Assembly (NCBI GenBank): GCA_020073165.1
Contig: JAIQFP010000013.1
Location: forward strand, 62,001-126,000
Direction: 5' to 3'
DNA from: Terriglobia bacterium
GTDB lineage: Bacteria; Acidobacteriota; Terriglobia; Terriglobales; Acidobacteriaceae
Length of the DNA: 64,000 nt
Positions 17,703 through 26,592 of this stretch are shown one piece after another. Numbering within the stretch: position 1 is the first letter of the stretch; the number at the start of each line of letters is the position of its first letter. Under the pieces are notes generated by a model that was not told the DNA's origin, ran no database searches, and saw nothing but the letters and a program-made list of their open reading frames with translations. A program made the position numbers and the translations under genes.

Positions 17703-18259
17703 GATCCCATCTCCTTGCAAACGAGATTCAGCTCGATCAAACGGACGCAATTTGACTGCCCTTTGGGACCTTGAAACTCAGCCTGTACCAAGGCGCTAAG
17801 TCCCCTTGCCGACTCAAAGATGTGCGATTGCGGGATTCAGTCGTTCAGAACTGAACAACCTGAAATGATTCGTGCCGTAGTATTCCGCGCGCCGCAACAA
17901 CCCGCAACTCCGCGCTCGGAAGGTGGGCCGACCTTCTCACCGGCGCACTGACCCCTTGGAGGTCTCCGGCCGCATTTTGGATTTCCAGTGAGGGGGCGGA
18001 AAATCTGGCATTCCGAATCTGCTGGATCGCGAATCCCCAGGAGCCCTTCCAAGTCGAGCCCCACTTGTGCAAATCGCGGTTCCACCGCACTCCGCAATGT
18101 GCAACAAAATTCACCTTTCCGTCTGCATTGTCACGTAAACAGTTGAAAACTCGTAACAAACACCCTAGCTGCTTTGGCAGGCTAGCTGCTCCACACCCCC
18201 CTAACACCCTCCCCGGGGTGACGCATTTTCTCCCATTCCACGCTAGGAGCACTTCGACG
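17703..18259. other. Divergent intergenic region between ADOP permease and lipoprotein genes
   Basis: 557 nt without a convincing gene. The open frames here lack ribosome sites and protein-like composition. It holds the palindrome at 17843-17856, the permease ribosome site (17711-17716) and, near the right end, an A+T-rich stretch (18128-18165, TTGTCACGTAAACAGTTGAAAACTCG) that could contain the lipoprotein promoter. The hairpin-like repeat AGCTGC…GCTAGCTGC follows it. No clear -10/-35 pair can be called. Confidence 0.5.
17843..17856. promoter_or_regulatory. Perfect inverted repeat GTTCAGAACTGAAC, candidate operator
   Basis: Six-base arms GTTCAG/CTGAAC flank AA, about 140 nt upstream of the permease start. 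The size and symmetry fit a dimeric repressor site. No second copy was noticed in the window, so the regulator cannot be named. Confidence 0.4.
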
Positions 18260-20362
18260 ATGTCAGTCAAAATCGGGTCCCTGTTGCTTGCGGCAGCACT
18301 TTTGTCAGCTCTGGTAGGTTGCACTACCTCGAGCCGGCGTCACACCACTCCTGCCCTCACATCTATAACCGTTAGCGCGGGCGACTCCAGCGTGCTGGTG
18401 GGTTCCAGCACGCCGGCGTTCGTCGCCACCGGCCATTTTGACGATGGGAGCATGCAAACATTGACTTCCGGCGTGACCTGGGCGTCATCCGATCCGACCA
18501 AGGCCACCATCAACAGCAGCGGGGTGGCGACCGGAGTCTTCCATGGCAGTACCAACATCACCGCCAGCAAGAACTCCGTCACCAGCACCGCGACCGCGCT
18601 CGATGTCATTGCCGTCCTGCAGTCGATGGTTGTCACCCCGCTCGGGCCTGGAATTGTGGTAGATGATAGCCAGCAATTTGCCGCCACTGGCTCATTTAAT
18701 GATGGCTCAGTGAGTGACGTAAGTGCGATCGCAAGCTGGACCTCCTCGAACACTGCCACGGCCACCATCGACCCAGCCTCCGGCTTTGCTACCGGCCAGG
18801 CGGTGGGTACCACCACGATTACCGCAGCAGCCACGGCTGCCGACGGTACTCCCGTGGCCGCAACCACAGCTTTGAACGTAGTGTCCTCGGCCTATGTCCA
18901 GTTAAGTGGCAGCTACGCCTTCACCTTGTTGTCCGCCGATACCCGCGGTACCGCGTTCGCGTTCGGCAGCTTGCACGTCGACGGCAGCGGCGCCATTGAT
19001 ACCGGAGCGGAGGACTGCAATAGCGTCAACGGCGTCCACCAGAATGAGCCTGTGACTGGGACCTACTTCGAGTATCCCGATGGCCGCGGCCAGATCAATC
19101 TCGCCGCTAATCTTTGCCATGCCGCCGGTATCACCCTGCGCTTCATCCTGGCTGCAGGTGGCAACACCGGCAGGCTCGCCCAGTTTGACGGCCTCGGAAC
19201 CGCGAAGGGCATCCTGGAGCCGCAGACTTCGACTAACGCCTTCGGCAACTCGGCGTACGTCTTCCGTGCGGCCGGTGTCGACTCGGGCAACAATGCCATG
19301 GGCGTGCCGGAGCCATTGGGTGCCGTGGGTCAGTTCACCGCCGATGGGACAGGCAACATCACCAATGGAACCATCGACATCAACGACTTTGGTACGGTCA
19401 GAGCTTTGGTTCCACTCAGCGCATCTACGTACACCGCCGTCCCCGACGCCAACGGCAGAGGCACTGGCCTGTTGACCTTCCCCACCACCGGTAGCGTCAA
19501 CACCAACATCAATTTCACCTTTTACGTGGTCAACGACAGCAAGATCAACTTCATTCAGACCGATGCTGCTTCGGCATCCGCAGTGGCCGGCGTGGCCGAA
19601 GTGCAGAGCATTCCCGAACTCCTCGACGAGAGCGGTCTCGATGGCGCCTACTCTTTCCTGGTGGGACGCCCGGTAATCGTGAACGTCACCGGCTTTGACC
19701 GCACGGAATTCGCCCAGGTCGGAGAGTACACCTTTGACGGGACCGTTCCACCCCCTCCAAGTACACTGACCGGCGTGCGGGACGACACCAACAACCCGGT
19801 TCCTAATCCGCTGGTGGACATCACCGGCAACTACACCTTCGTCGGGGGAGTTCCGGGTCGTTTCACCTTCGACGCCAACAGCCCCTCACAAGGCAGCGAT
19901 CGCCTGTACACCGGCTACGCGGTGTCTGCGCTCAAGTCAGGGACCGTGGACCGGGCCTTCGTCCTGATGGCTGGCGCCGCAAAGAATGCGCCCACCGGCG
20001 AGATGGATCTGCAGACAGCAATCAGCACCACCACACTTGCCGGCACTTACGCGCTGGATGCCTCCGAGCTTACCGCCAGCTATAGCGAAACCCTCATGGC
20101 AATCACGGTGGATGGTGCCGGGAACGCCAGCGGCATCGCCGATGTCTCCGCTCCGGTCAGCGGTGTCTTGACGCTCTCCAGCAGCGAAGTCACTGGCGCA
20201 AGCTACGGCGACAGCCCGAACGTGGGTCGCGCCATCCTCAGCCTGCCGAATCAGGTCGGCTTCCAGGACTCTGTCTTTTACCTGGTTTCGCCGCAGTCAG
20301 CCTGGGTTCTCGGAATCACACCAAACACACCTGCGGCGGATGGAACTCTGACGCAGCAATAG
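18260..20362 (+). CDS. Large Big_2-domain lipoprotein
   Basis: 700 residues from the ATG at 18260 (AGGAG 10 nt upstream). The signal peptide ends in a lipobox (LLSALVGC, Cys21), so the protein is lipid-anchored. Two bacterial Ig-like (Big_2) domains follow (~residues 32-120 and ~122-215), each with the hallmark …FDDGS…LTSGVTWASSDPTKATINSSGVATG… pattern. The remaining ~480 residues are two or three beta-rich repeats (SYAFTLLSADTRGTAFAFGSLHVDGSGAI; FTADGTGNITNGTIDINDFG; LAGTYALDASELTASYSETLMAITVDGAGN). These are common in acidobacterial surface proteins and have no assigned reaction. It is monocistronic, ended by a strong terminator. It probably functions in surface adhesion or envelope structure, but this is inferred from domain type only. 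Confidence 0.88.
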   Translation: MSVKIGSLLLAAALLSALVGCTTSSRRHTTPALTSITVSAGDSSVLVGSSTPAFVATGHFDDGSMQTLTSGVTWASSDPTKATINSSGVATGVFHGSTNITASKNSVTSTATALDVIAVLQSMVVTPLGPGIVVDDSQQFAATGSFNDGSVSDVSAIASWTSSNTATATIDPASGFATGQAVGTTTITAAATAADGTPVAATTALNVVSSAYVQLSGSYAFTLLSADTRGTAFAFGSLHVDGSGAIDTGAEDCNSVNGVHQNEPVTGTYFEYPDGRGQINLAANLCHAAGITLRFILAAGGNTGRLAQFDGLGTAKGILEPQTSTNAFGNSAYVFRAAGVDSGNNAMGVPEPLGAVGQFTADGTGNITNGTIDINDFGTVRALVPLSASTYTAVPDANGRGTGLLTFPTTGSVNTNINFTFYVVNDSKINFIQTDAASASAVAGVAEVQSIPELLDESGLDGAYSFLVGRPVIVNVTGFDRTEFAQVGEYTFDGTVPPPPSTLTGVRDDTNNPVPNPLVDITGNYTFVGGVPGRFTFDANSPSQGSDRLYTGYAVSALKSGTVDRAFVLMAGAAKNAPTGEMDLQTAISTTTLAGTYALDASELTASYSETLMAITVDGAGNASGIADVSAPVSGVLTLSSSEVTGASYGDSPNVGRAILSLPNQVGFQDSVFYLVSPQSAWVLGITPNTPAADGTLTQQ

Positions 20363-20388
20363 CAGCCAACCCGAAGGACCCTTCCAGA

Positions 20389-20421
20389 CCCAGCCTCTCC
20401 CCGAGGCTGGGTTTTTGTTGT
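20389..20421 (+). terminator. Rho-independent terminator
   Basis: CCCAGCCTC (20389-20397), loop TCCCC and GAGGCTGGG (20403-20411) form a perfect 9-bp stem followed by TTTTTGTTGTTT. It lies 27 nt after the lipoprotein stop and isolates that gene from the aceE operon. Confidence 0.95.
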
Positions 20422-20558
20422 TTGCCAATCACTTTCGCCCGTACCCGTCTCCATCCCTTTGTTACTCCGTGAGTGCTCTTGCTCGTTCTCGCCAGCAGAA
20501 TTCCGCGCCATTCGCTATCATTGAAATATTCAGCCTTCAGAGGATGGAGAAATCAGAC

Positions 20559-23237
20559 GTGGCAGAAACCCAGACCAATGGACTGGAAGTCCTGGAAACG
20601 CGAGAGTGGCTTGATTCTCTCGACTATGTGTTAGCCAAGGGTGGCCCAGACCGGGCGGGACGCCTGCTGCAGCAGCTCTCCTTGCATGCGCGACGCGCCG
20701 CCGGGATCAACCTGCCGTTCTCCGCGACTACTCCTTATCAGAATACGATTTCCGTGCGCCAGCAGCCGCCCTTTCCGGGCAGCCAGGAGATGGAGCGCCG
20801 CATCAAGAGCCTGGTGCGCTGGAACGCGCTGGCCATGGTGGTGCGTGCCAACAAACTTCAGGAAGGCATTGGCGGGCACATTTCCACCTACGCCTCGGCC
20901 GCGACTTTGTACGAAGTCGCCTTCAACCATTTCCTGCGCGCCCAGACCGAAACCGGCGACCGCGACATTGTCTACTTCCAGGGCCACGCCGCGCCCGGAA
21001 TCTACGCGCGGGCGTATCTGGAAGGCCGCATTCCGGTGCAGAAGCTGGAGAACTTCCGCCGCGAACTGAAACCGGGTGGCGGGCTCTCGTCCTATCCGCA
21101 CCCCTGGCTCATGCCCGACTTCTGGGAGTTCCCTACCGTCTCCATGGGGCTGGGGCCCATTCAGGCTATCTATCACGCCCGCTTCATCAAGTATCTGGAG
21201 AACCGCGGGCTGAAGAAATCCACCGGCGGCAAGGTGTGGGCGTTTCTCGGCGATGGTGAGATGGACGAACCCGAGGCGCTGGGTTCAATCACTCTGGCTT
21301 CCCGCGAGCGCCTCGATAACCTGATCTTCGTGGTGAACTGCAACCTGCAACGGCTTGACGGCCCGGTGCGCGGCAACGGCAAAATCATCCAGGAACTGGA
21401 AGCCATCTTCCGCGGCGCCGGATGGAACGTGATCAAGGTGATTTGGGGCGGCGACTGGGACAGCCTCATCCAGAACGACCGCGACGGGCTGCTGGTCCGC
21501 CGCATGGGCGAGATCACCGACGGCCAGTACCAGAAGTATTTCGTCGAAAGCGGAGCCTACTTCCGCCACAACTTCTTTGGTACCGATCCGCGTCTGCTGA
21601 AGATGGTGGACCACTTGTCCGACGAGCAACTGGCCCGCATGCGCCTGGGCGGCCACGATCCCATCAAGGTGCACGCTGCCTACAAAGCCGCGGTGGAACA
21701 CACGGGTGCTCCGACAATCATTTTGGCCAAGACCATTAAGGGATACGGCTTGGGCGAAGCCGGCGAAGGCAAGAACATCACCCACCAGCAGAAAAAGCTG
21801 AACGACGAAGAGCTGATGTTGTTCCGCTCGCGCTTCGGCATTCCGATTCCCGACGAAGAATTACACGACGCGCCTTTCTACCGCCCGCCCGACGACAGCC
21901 CTGAAATCCGCTACATGCTCGAGCGCCGCAAGCAACTGGGCGGCTACATCCCGGAGCGCAAGGTCCGCGCCAAACCCATTACTCCGGTTTCCGAAGCTCA
22001 TTTCGAGGAATTCTATAAAGGCACCGAAGGCCGCGAAGCTTCCACCACCATGGTGTTCGTGCGCCTGTTGGGCAAACTGCTGCGCGATCCGGGAATCGGC
22101 AAGCTGGTCGTCCCCATCATCCCCGACGAAGCCCGCACCTTCGGCATGGAGGCGCTCTTCCGCCAGGTCGGCATTTACTCCAGCGTCGGCCAACTCTACG
22201 AACCGGTCGACATGGATACGCTGCTCTATTACAAGGAGGCGCTCAACGGGCAAATTCTTGAAGAAGGCATCACGGAGGCCGGCTCGCTGTGTTCCTTCAT
22301 CGCCGCCGGAACCGCGTATTCACAGCACGGAATCAACACGATTCCCTTCTTTATTTATTACTCGATGTTCGGTTTCCAGCGCATCGGGGATTTGATCTGG
22401 GCGGCCGCCGATGAGCGCACCCGCGGCTTCCTGCTTGGCGGCACGGCCGGCCGCACTACGCTCGCCGGCGAGGGCTTGCAGCATCAGGATGGCCACAGCC
22501 ATGTGTTGGCGCTGTCAGTGCCCAACCTGATGGCGTACGACCCGGCTTTCGCCTACGAAATTGCCGTCATCATTCAGGACGGCATCAGGCGTATGTACGT
22601 GGACCAGGAGTCCATCTTCTATTACCTGACCGTCACCAACGAGCCGCTGCCCATGCCCGAGATGCCCGCTGGCGCCGAAGTCCGCCAAGGCATTCTTAAA
22701 GGCATGTACCGCTTCAAGACATCGGCGAAGAAGGACGCGAAGCTGCGCGCACAACTCTTCGGCAGCGGCACCATCATGTACGAAGTGCTCAAGGCGCAGC
22801 AGATTCTGGAAGAGAAGTACGGCGTGGCTGCCGACGTCTGGAGTGTGACCAGCTACAAAGAACTGTATCGCGACGGCAACGATTGTGAACGCTGGAATAT
22901 GCTGCACCCGGGCGCGGCTCCGAAAATTCCATTCGTCACGCAAAGCTTGAAAGATGCACCCGGCGTGCTGGTGGCGGCATCGGATTACATGAAGGTGCTG
23001 CCGGAATCTATCTCGCAATGGATGCCGCGTCCGCTGGTCGCCTTGGGAACCGATGGCTTCGGGCGCAGTGAGAACCGGGCGTCGCTGCGGGATTTCTTTG
23101 AAGTGGACGCGAAGCACATTGTGCTGGCCACGCTGCATGCCTTGGCGCGGGAGAAGCAACTCGACCTTGGAGCAGTGCAACGGGCAGTAAACGACCTGGG
23201 CATCAACCCGGAGAAGGCAAATCCGGCCGTGACGTAG
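20559..23237 (+). CDS. aceE: Pyruvate dehydrogenase E1 component, homodimeric type
   Basis: 892 residues from the GTG at 20559, which has GGAG 9 nt upstream and gives the start M-AETQTNGLEVLETREWLDSLDYVL. An ATG at 20544 is possible but has no spaced site. The length matches homodimeric AceE. The thiamine diphosphate-binding motif is GDGEMDEPEALGSITLASRERLDNLIFVVNCNLQRLDGPV (GDG…NCN). The conserved HDP-loop GGHDPIKVHAAYKAA and the transketolase-like central domain (EEGITEAGSLCSFIAAGTAYS, GEGLQHQDGHSH) are present. It decarboxylates pyruvate and reductively acetylates the lipoyl group of E2. It heads an aceE-aceF-lpdA operon transcribed rightwards. The 75-nt gap to aceF contains two tandem GC palindromes that may act on the mRNA. 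A weak -10-like region lies around 20524 (TGAAATATT). Confidence 0.97.
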   Translation: MAETQTNGLEVLETREWLDSLDYVLAKGGPDRAGRLLQQLSLHARRAAGINLPFSATTPYQNTISVRQQPPFPGSQEMERRIKSLVRWNALAMVVRANKLQEGIGGHISTYASAATLYEVAFNHFLRAQTETGDRDIVYFQGHAAPGIYARAYLEGRIPVQKLENFRRELKPGGGLSSYPHPWLMPDFWEFPTVSMGLGPIQAIYHARFIKYLENRGLKKSTGGKVWAFLGDGEMDEPEALGSITLASRERLDNLIFVVNCNLQRLDGPVRGNGKIIQELEAIFRGAGWNVIKVIWGGDWDSLIQNDRDGLLVRRMGEITDGQYQKYFVESGAYFRHNFFGTDPRLLKMVDHLSDEQLARMRLGGHDPIKVHAAYKAAVEHTGAPTIILAKTIKGYGLGEAGEGKNITHQQKKLNDEELMLFRSRFGIPIPDEELHDAPFYRPPDDSPEIRYMLERRKQLGGYIPERKVRAKPITPVSEAHFEEFYKGTEGREASTTMVFVRLLGKLLRDPGIGKLVVPIIPDEARTFGMEALFRQVGIYSSVGQLYEPVDMDTLLYYKEALNGQILEEGITEAGSLCSFIAAGTAYSQHGINTIPFFIYYSMFGFQRIGDLIWAAADERTRGFLLGGTAGRTTLAGEGLQHQDGHSHVLALSVPNLMAYDPAFAYEIAVIIQDGIRRMYVDQESIFYYLTVTNEPLPMPEMPAGAEVRQGILKGMYRFKTSAKKDAKLRAQLFGSGTIMYEVLKAQQILEEKYGVAADVWSVTSYKELYRDGNDCERWNMLHPGAAPKIPFVTQSLKDAPGVLVAASDYMKVLPESISQWMPRPLVALGTDGFGRSENRASLRDFFEVDAKHIVLATLHALAREKQLDLGAVQRAVNDLGINPEKANPAVT

Positions 23238-23238
23238 C

Positions 23239-23280
23239 GCCGGCGTCCCGCCGGCTGTCGTGGGGGCGTCTCGCCCCCAC
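23239..23280. repeat. Tandem pair of GC palindromes between aceE and aceF
   Basis: First: GCCGGCG (23239-23245), TCC, CGCCGGC (23249-23255). Second: GTGGGGGCG (23260-23268), TCT, CGCCCCCAC (23272-23280). Both share the core GCG-TCY-CGC but have different, fully complementary arms. They begin immediately after the aceE stop. Confidence 0.8.
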
Positions 23281-23312
23281 ATCTGTGGGACAAAGGTCAT
23301 AGAGAAGACAAC

Positions 23313-25031
23313 GTGACAGAATTCAAACTCCCCGAACTCGGTGAAAACATCGACCAGGGCGACCTCGTGCGATTGATGATCGCCCCCGGCGCCACCATCG
23401 CCGAAGGCCAGCCGGTCATGGAGCTAGAGACCGACAAGGCGGTGGTCGAAGTTCCGTCGTCGGTGAGCGGCACCGTGAAAGACATCCGCGTGAAGGAAGG
23501 CGAAAAAATCAAAGTTGGCCAGGTAATCTTCACCGTGGAAAATGGCGCGGGCAGTGGAGCGCGGGCGTCCTCGCCCGCGCAAGCGTCGGCACCAACACCC
23601 CAGCCGGCAGCGAAAGCGCCCACCTCAAGCGCCCCGCCGACCCAGACTGAACCGCCGAGAACACCGGCACCTCCACCGCAACCCGGCCCCACTGAATTCA
23701 AGCTTCCCGAACTCGGCGAGAACATTGACCAGGGCGACCTGGTGCGTCTGATGATTTTTCCCGGTACAAGAGTCTCCGAAGGTCAGCCGGTCATGGAGTT
23801 GGAGACCGACAAAGCTGTGGTCGAGGTTCCCTCTTCCGTCAGCGGAGTGGTGAAAGAAATCCGAGTGAAAGAAGGCGACAAGGTCAAAGTCGGCGAGGTG
23901 ATCTTCACCCTGGAAGGCGGCGCCACCGCGCCCCCACAGCGGCCGAAGGCAGCCCCGGTGGAGCATGTGTCCGGCCAAGTCGCGGCCCGCCTTGCCTTTC
24001 AAGCCGCCATCAAGGCCGAGGGCAAAACCGAAGAACAGGCGCTTCCGCCGGACCAGCCTCAGCCCATTCCACAAACCTTCACCATGCCCGTGCAATTGGG
24101 CAAGGTGGCCGGCACCGACCACGGAGAACCTGTCCCAGCAGCTCCGCATGTTCGGAGGCTGGCGCGTGAACTCGGCGTGGACATCCACCAGGTTCCGGGC
24201 ACCGGCGCCGGAGGCCGCATCAGCGAAGACGATGTGAAGGCCTACTCAAAGGCGTTGCTCGTTTCCGCGGTCCAGGCGCCACGCGCAACGCATTTCGCCG
24301 AACCCGCACTTCCCGATTTCGCTAAGTGGGGCAAGATCGAGCGCGTCGCCATGCGCGGCGTGCGCCGCAAGACTGCCGAGCACCTATGGGAAGCCTGGAA
24401 CACGATCCCCCACGTCACCCAGCACGACAAGGCTGATATCACCGAACTCGAGCAGTTGCGCGCCCGCTTCGCGCCCAAGGCGGAAGAGGCCGGCGGCAAG
24501 ATGACCGTCACCGCCATCGCGCTCAAGGTTTGCGCCTCCGCCCTGAAGGTATTCCCGCAGTTCAACGCCAGCATCGACATGGGCAAAGAAGAAATTATTT
24601 ACAAGCAGTACATCAACATTGGCGTGGCTGTGGACACCGACCGTGGACTGCTGGTGCCCGTCATCCGCGATGTGGACAAGAAGAATATCGTTGAACTGGC
24701 CGCCGAGATGACGCAACTCTCCCAGAAGGCCCGCGACAGGAAGCTCACGCCCGCCGAGATGGAAGGCGGCACCTTCACCATCACCAACCTGGGTGGCATC
24801 GGAGGCACGGCGTTTTCCCCCATCGTGAATCATCCCGAGGTCGCCATCCTTGGCCTTTCGCGCTCCAGCATGGAACCGGTGTGGATAAATGGAAAATTCG
24901 AGGCCCGGCGCGTGCTGCCGGTTTCGCTCTCCTACGACCATCGCCTGATTGACGGCGCCGATGCCGCGCGCTTCCTGCGCTGGATCGCGGAAGCCTTCGA
25001 ACAACCATTCTTGCTTTCGGTGCAGGGATAA
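23313..25031 (+). CDS. aceF: Pyruvate dehydrogenase E2, dihydrolipoamide acetyltransferase with two lipoyl domains
   Basis: 572 residues, starting GTG with a weak AGAGAAG site. The order is: lipoyl domain 1 (1-77, lipoyl-Lys42 in ETDKAVVEV), an Ala/Pro-rich linker (78-126), lipoyl domain 2 (127-205, Lys167 in the same motif), a second linker, the peripheral subunit-binding domain (~265-300, APHVRRLARELGVDIHQVPGTGAGGRISEDDV) and the catalytic acetyltransferase domain (~335-572). The active-site motif is H543-R-L-I-D547-G. It transfers the acetyl group from lipoamide to CoA and forms the core of the complex with AceE and Lpd encoded on either side. The two lipoyl domains are near-identical over more than 50 residues, suggesting recent duplication or conversion. 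The first linker contains an in-frame GC palindrome (residues ~83-90). The lpdA start follows 9 nt after the stop. Confidence 0.97.
   Translation: MTEFKLPELGENIDQGDLVRLMIAPGATIAEGQPVMELETDKAVVEVPSSVSGTVKDIRVKEGEKIKVGQVIFTVENGAGSGARASSPAQASAPTPQPAAKAPTSSAPPTQTEPPRTPAPPPQPGPTEFKLPELGENIDQGDLVRLMIFPGTRVSEGQPVMELETDKAVVEVPSSVSGVVKEIRVKEGDKVKVGEVIFTLEGGATAPPQRPKAAPVEHVSGQVAARLAFQAAIKAEGKTEEQALPPDQPQPIPQTFTMPVQLGKVAGTDHGEPVPAAPHVRRLARELGVDIHQVPGTGAGGRISEDDVKAYSKALLVSAVQAPRATHFAEPALPDFAKWGKIERVAMRGVRRKTAEHLWEAWNTIPHVTQHDKADITELEQLRARFAPKAEEAGGKMTVTAIALKVCASALKVFPQFNASIDMGKEEIIYKQYINIGVAVDTDRGLLVPVIRDVDKKNIVELAAEMTQLSQKARDRKLTPAEMEGGTFTITNLGGIGGTAFSPIVNHPEVAILGLSRSSMEPVWINGKFEARRVLPVSLSYDHRLIDGADAARFLRWIAEAFEQPFLLSVQG
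23559..23580. repeat. GC palindrome inserted in frame in the aceF linker
   Basis: GCGCGGGCG (23559-23567), TCCT, CGCCCGCGC (23572-23580): a perfect 9-bp palindrome of the same GCGTCC(T)CGC design as the intergenic copies. It encodes about ARASSPAQ in the flexible linker between the lipoyl domains, where extra residues are tolerated. Confidence 0.7.
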
Positions 25032-25040
25032 GACACCCGC

Positions 25041-26456
25041 ATGGCCGACACCTCGAACTTGCACATCGCAGTGGTAGGCGGCGGGCCGGGAGGCTACGCC
25101 GCCGCCTTTCTCGCCGCCGACCTGGGGATGAAAGTCACTCTTATCGATCCCGAGGTCAATCCCGGCGGCGTTTGCCTGTACCGAGGCTGCATTCCCTCCA
25201 AGGCGCTGCTGCACGTGGCCAAGCTGATCGAGGAATCGCACCAGGCGAAAAACTGGGGGATCGAATTCGGCGACCCCCAAATCGATGTGTCCCGCTTGCG
25301 CTCGTGGAAAGAAGGCGTGGTCAAGAAACTGACTGGCGGCCTGGGTATGTTGTCGAAACAGAGATCAGTGCAATACATCCAAGGATGGGCGGGTTTCGAG
25401 AATTCGACAACCCTGCGAGTCACGAAAGCTGACAAAACCGAAGAGACCCTCAGCTTCGATCGCGTCATCCTCGCCACTGGGTCGCGCCCGGCGATCATCC
25501 CCAGCCTCAAGCTCGATAGCCCGCGCATGATGGATTCCACCGCCGCTCTTGACCTCGCCGATGTCCCCGCCACGCTGCTGGTCGTAGGCGGAGGCTACAT
25601 CGGTCTCGAACTCGGCACCGTCTACGCTGCTCTCGGAACCAAAGTGACGGTCGTCGAAATGCTCCCGGGGCTGCTCCCCGGCGCCGACCGCGATCTGGTC
25701 TTGCCCCTGCACAAGCGGTTGGAGAAGATGTTTGACTCCATCTTGCTGAACACCACCGTAGCTGGCTTGAAGGAAGAGAACAGCGGGATCCGGGTGACGT
25801 TCAGCGGTTCGGCGCAGGACGAACGGGTTTTTGACAAGGTTCTGGTATCGGTTGGGCGAAAGCCAAACTCAGAAATTGCCGGCCTGGAGAACACCAGCGT
25901 CACCGTCAACCCTCGTGGCTTCGTCGAAGTCAATCGCCAGCTCCAAACCGACGACCCGGTGATCTATGCCATCGGCGACGTTGTCGGTGAGCCCATGCTT
26001 GCCCACAAGGCCTCCCACGAAGGCCGCACCGCCGTCGAAGCCACCGCTGGTCACAAAGTAGCCTTCGAGCCTAATGCCATCCCTGCCGTGGTGTTCACCG
26101 ACCCCGAAATCGCCTGGTGCGGCTTGACTCAGACTCAGGCCGAGAAGGAAAACCGTGAGATCAAGGTAGCCAAGTTCCCCTGGGGCGCCTCCGGACGCGC
26201 CATGACTCTCGACCGCGCCGAAGGCATGACCAAGCTCCTAATCGATCCCGCGACCGAGCGCGTGCTGGGCATGGGAATCGTCGGAGCAGGCGCCGGAGAA
26301 CTCATCGCCGAAGGCGTGCTGGCCATCGAGATGGGAGCGCTCGCCCGCGATCTGGAACTCACCATCCATCCCCATCCCACGCTTTCTGAGACGATCATGG
26401 AGGCTGCCGAGGTTTTCTACGGCCAAGCCACGGACATCTACCGTCCCAAGAAATGA
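25041..26456 (+). CDS. lpdA: Dihydrolipoamide dehydrogenase (E3)
   Basis: 471 residues. It has the N-terminal FAD motif IAVVGGGPGGYAAAFLAADLG with GGVCLYRGCIPSKALL, carrying the redox-active disulfide C45-x4-C50. The NAD-binding motif is LLVVGGGYIGLELGTVYAALGTKVTVVE. The second FAD segment is IYAIGDVVGEPMLAHKASHEG. The C-terminal dimer interface has the catalytic His-Glu region TIHPHPTLSETIMEAAE. It reoxidises dihydrolipoamide of AceF with NAD+. It is the third gene of the pyruvate dehydrogenase operon and may also serve 2-oxoglutarate dehydrogenase or glycine cleavage, whose genes are not in the window. After its stop the gap carries CAGTT/TCTCAG word repeats rather than a clear terminator. 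Confidence 0.97.
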   Translation: MADTSNLHIAVVGGGPGGYAAAFLAADLGMKVTLIDPEVNPGGVCLYRGCIPSKALLHVAKLIEESHQAKNWGIEFGDPQIDVSRLRSWKEGVVKKLTGGLGMLSKQRSVQYIQGWAGFENSTTLRVTKADKTEETLSFDRVILATGSRPAIIPSLKLDSPRMMDSTAALDLADVPATLLVVGGGYIGLELGTVYAALGTKVTVVEMLPGLLPGADRDLVLPLHKRLEKMFDSILLNTTVAGLKEENSGIRVTFSGSAQDERVFDKVLVSVGRKPNSEIAGLENTSVTVNPRGFVEVNRQLQTDDPVIYAIGDVVGEPMLAHKASHEGRTAVEATAGHKVAFEPNAIPAVVFTDPEIAWCGLTQTQAEKENREIKVAKFPWGASGRAMTLDRAEGMTKLLIDPATERVLGMGIVGAGAGELIAEGVLAIEMGALARDLELTIHPHPTLSETIMEAAEVFYGQATDIYRPKK

Positions 26457-26472
26457 ATTTTGTCTAACAAGA

Positions 26473-26512
26473 CAGTTGCCAGTTTGTGGTTCTCAGTTCT
26501 CAGCGCAGATGG
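26473..26512. repeat. CAGTT-type intergenic word repeat
   Basis: CAGTTGCCAGTTTGTGGTT followed by CTCAGTTCTCAG: short words repeated with small changes at 8-12 nt spacing, between lpdA and the metallopeptidase gene. Confidence 0.5.
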
Positions 26513-26592
26513 GTTAGGACGGCCTGCGCCTGTGGTTTTTCGTTCGCTCCAGCTATACTGGCTTGCTCTCAAACTTTTCTAGAGGTGAATCC

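Noticed and set aside
17837-18324. Minus-strand frames in the ADOP-lipoprotein gap
   Set aside because: They have no ribosome site, no recognisable domain, and overlap the lipoprotein signal peptide region.
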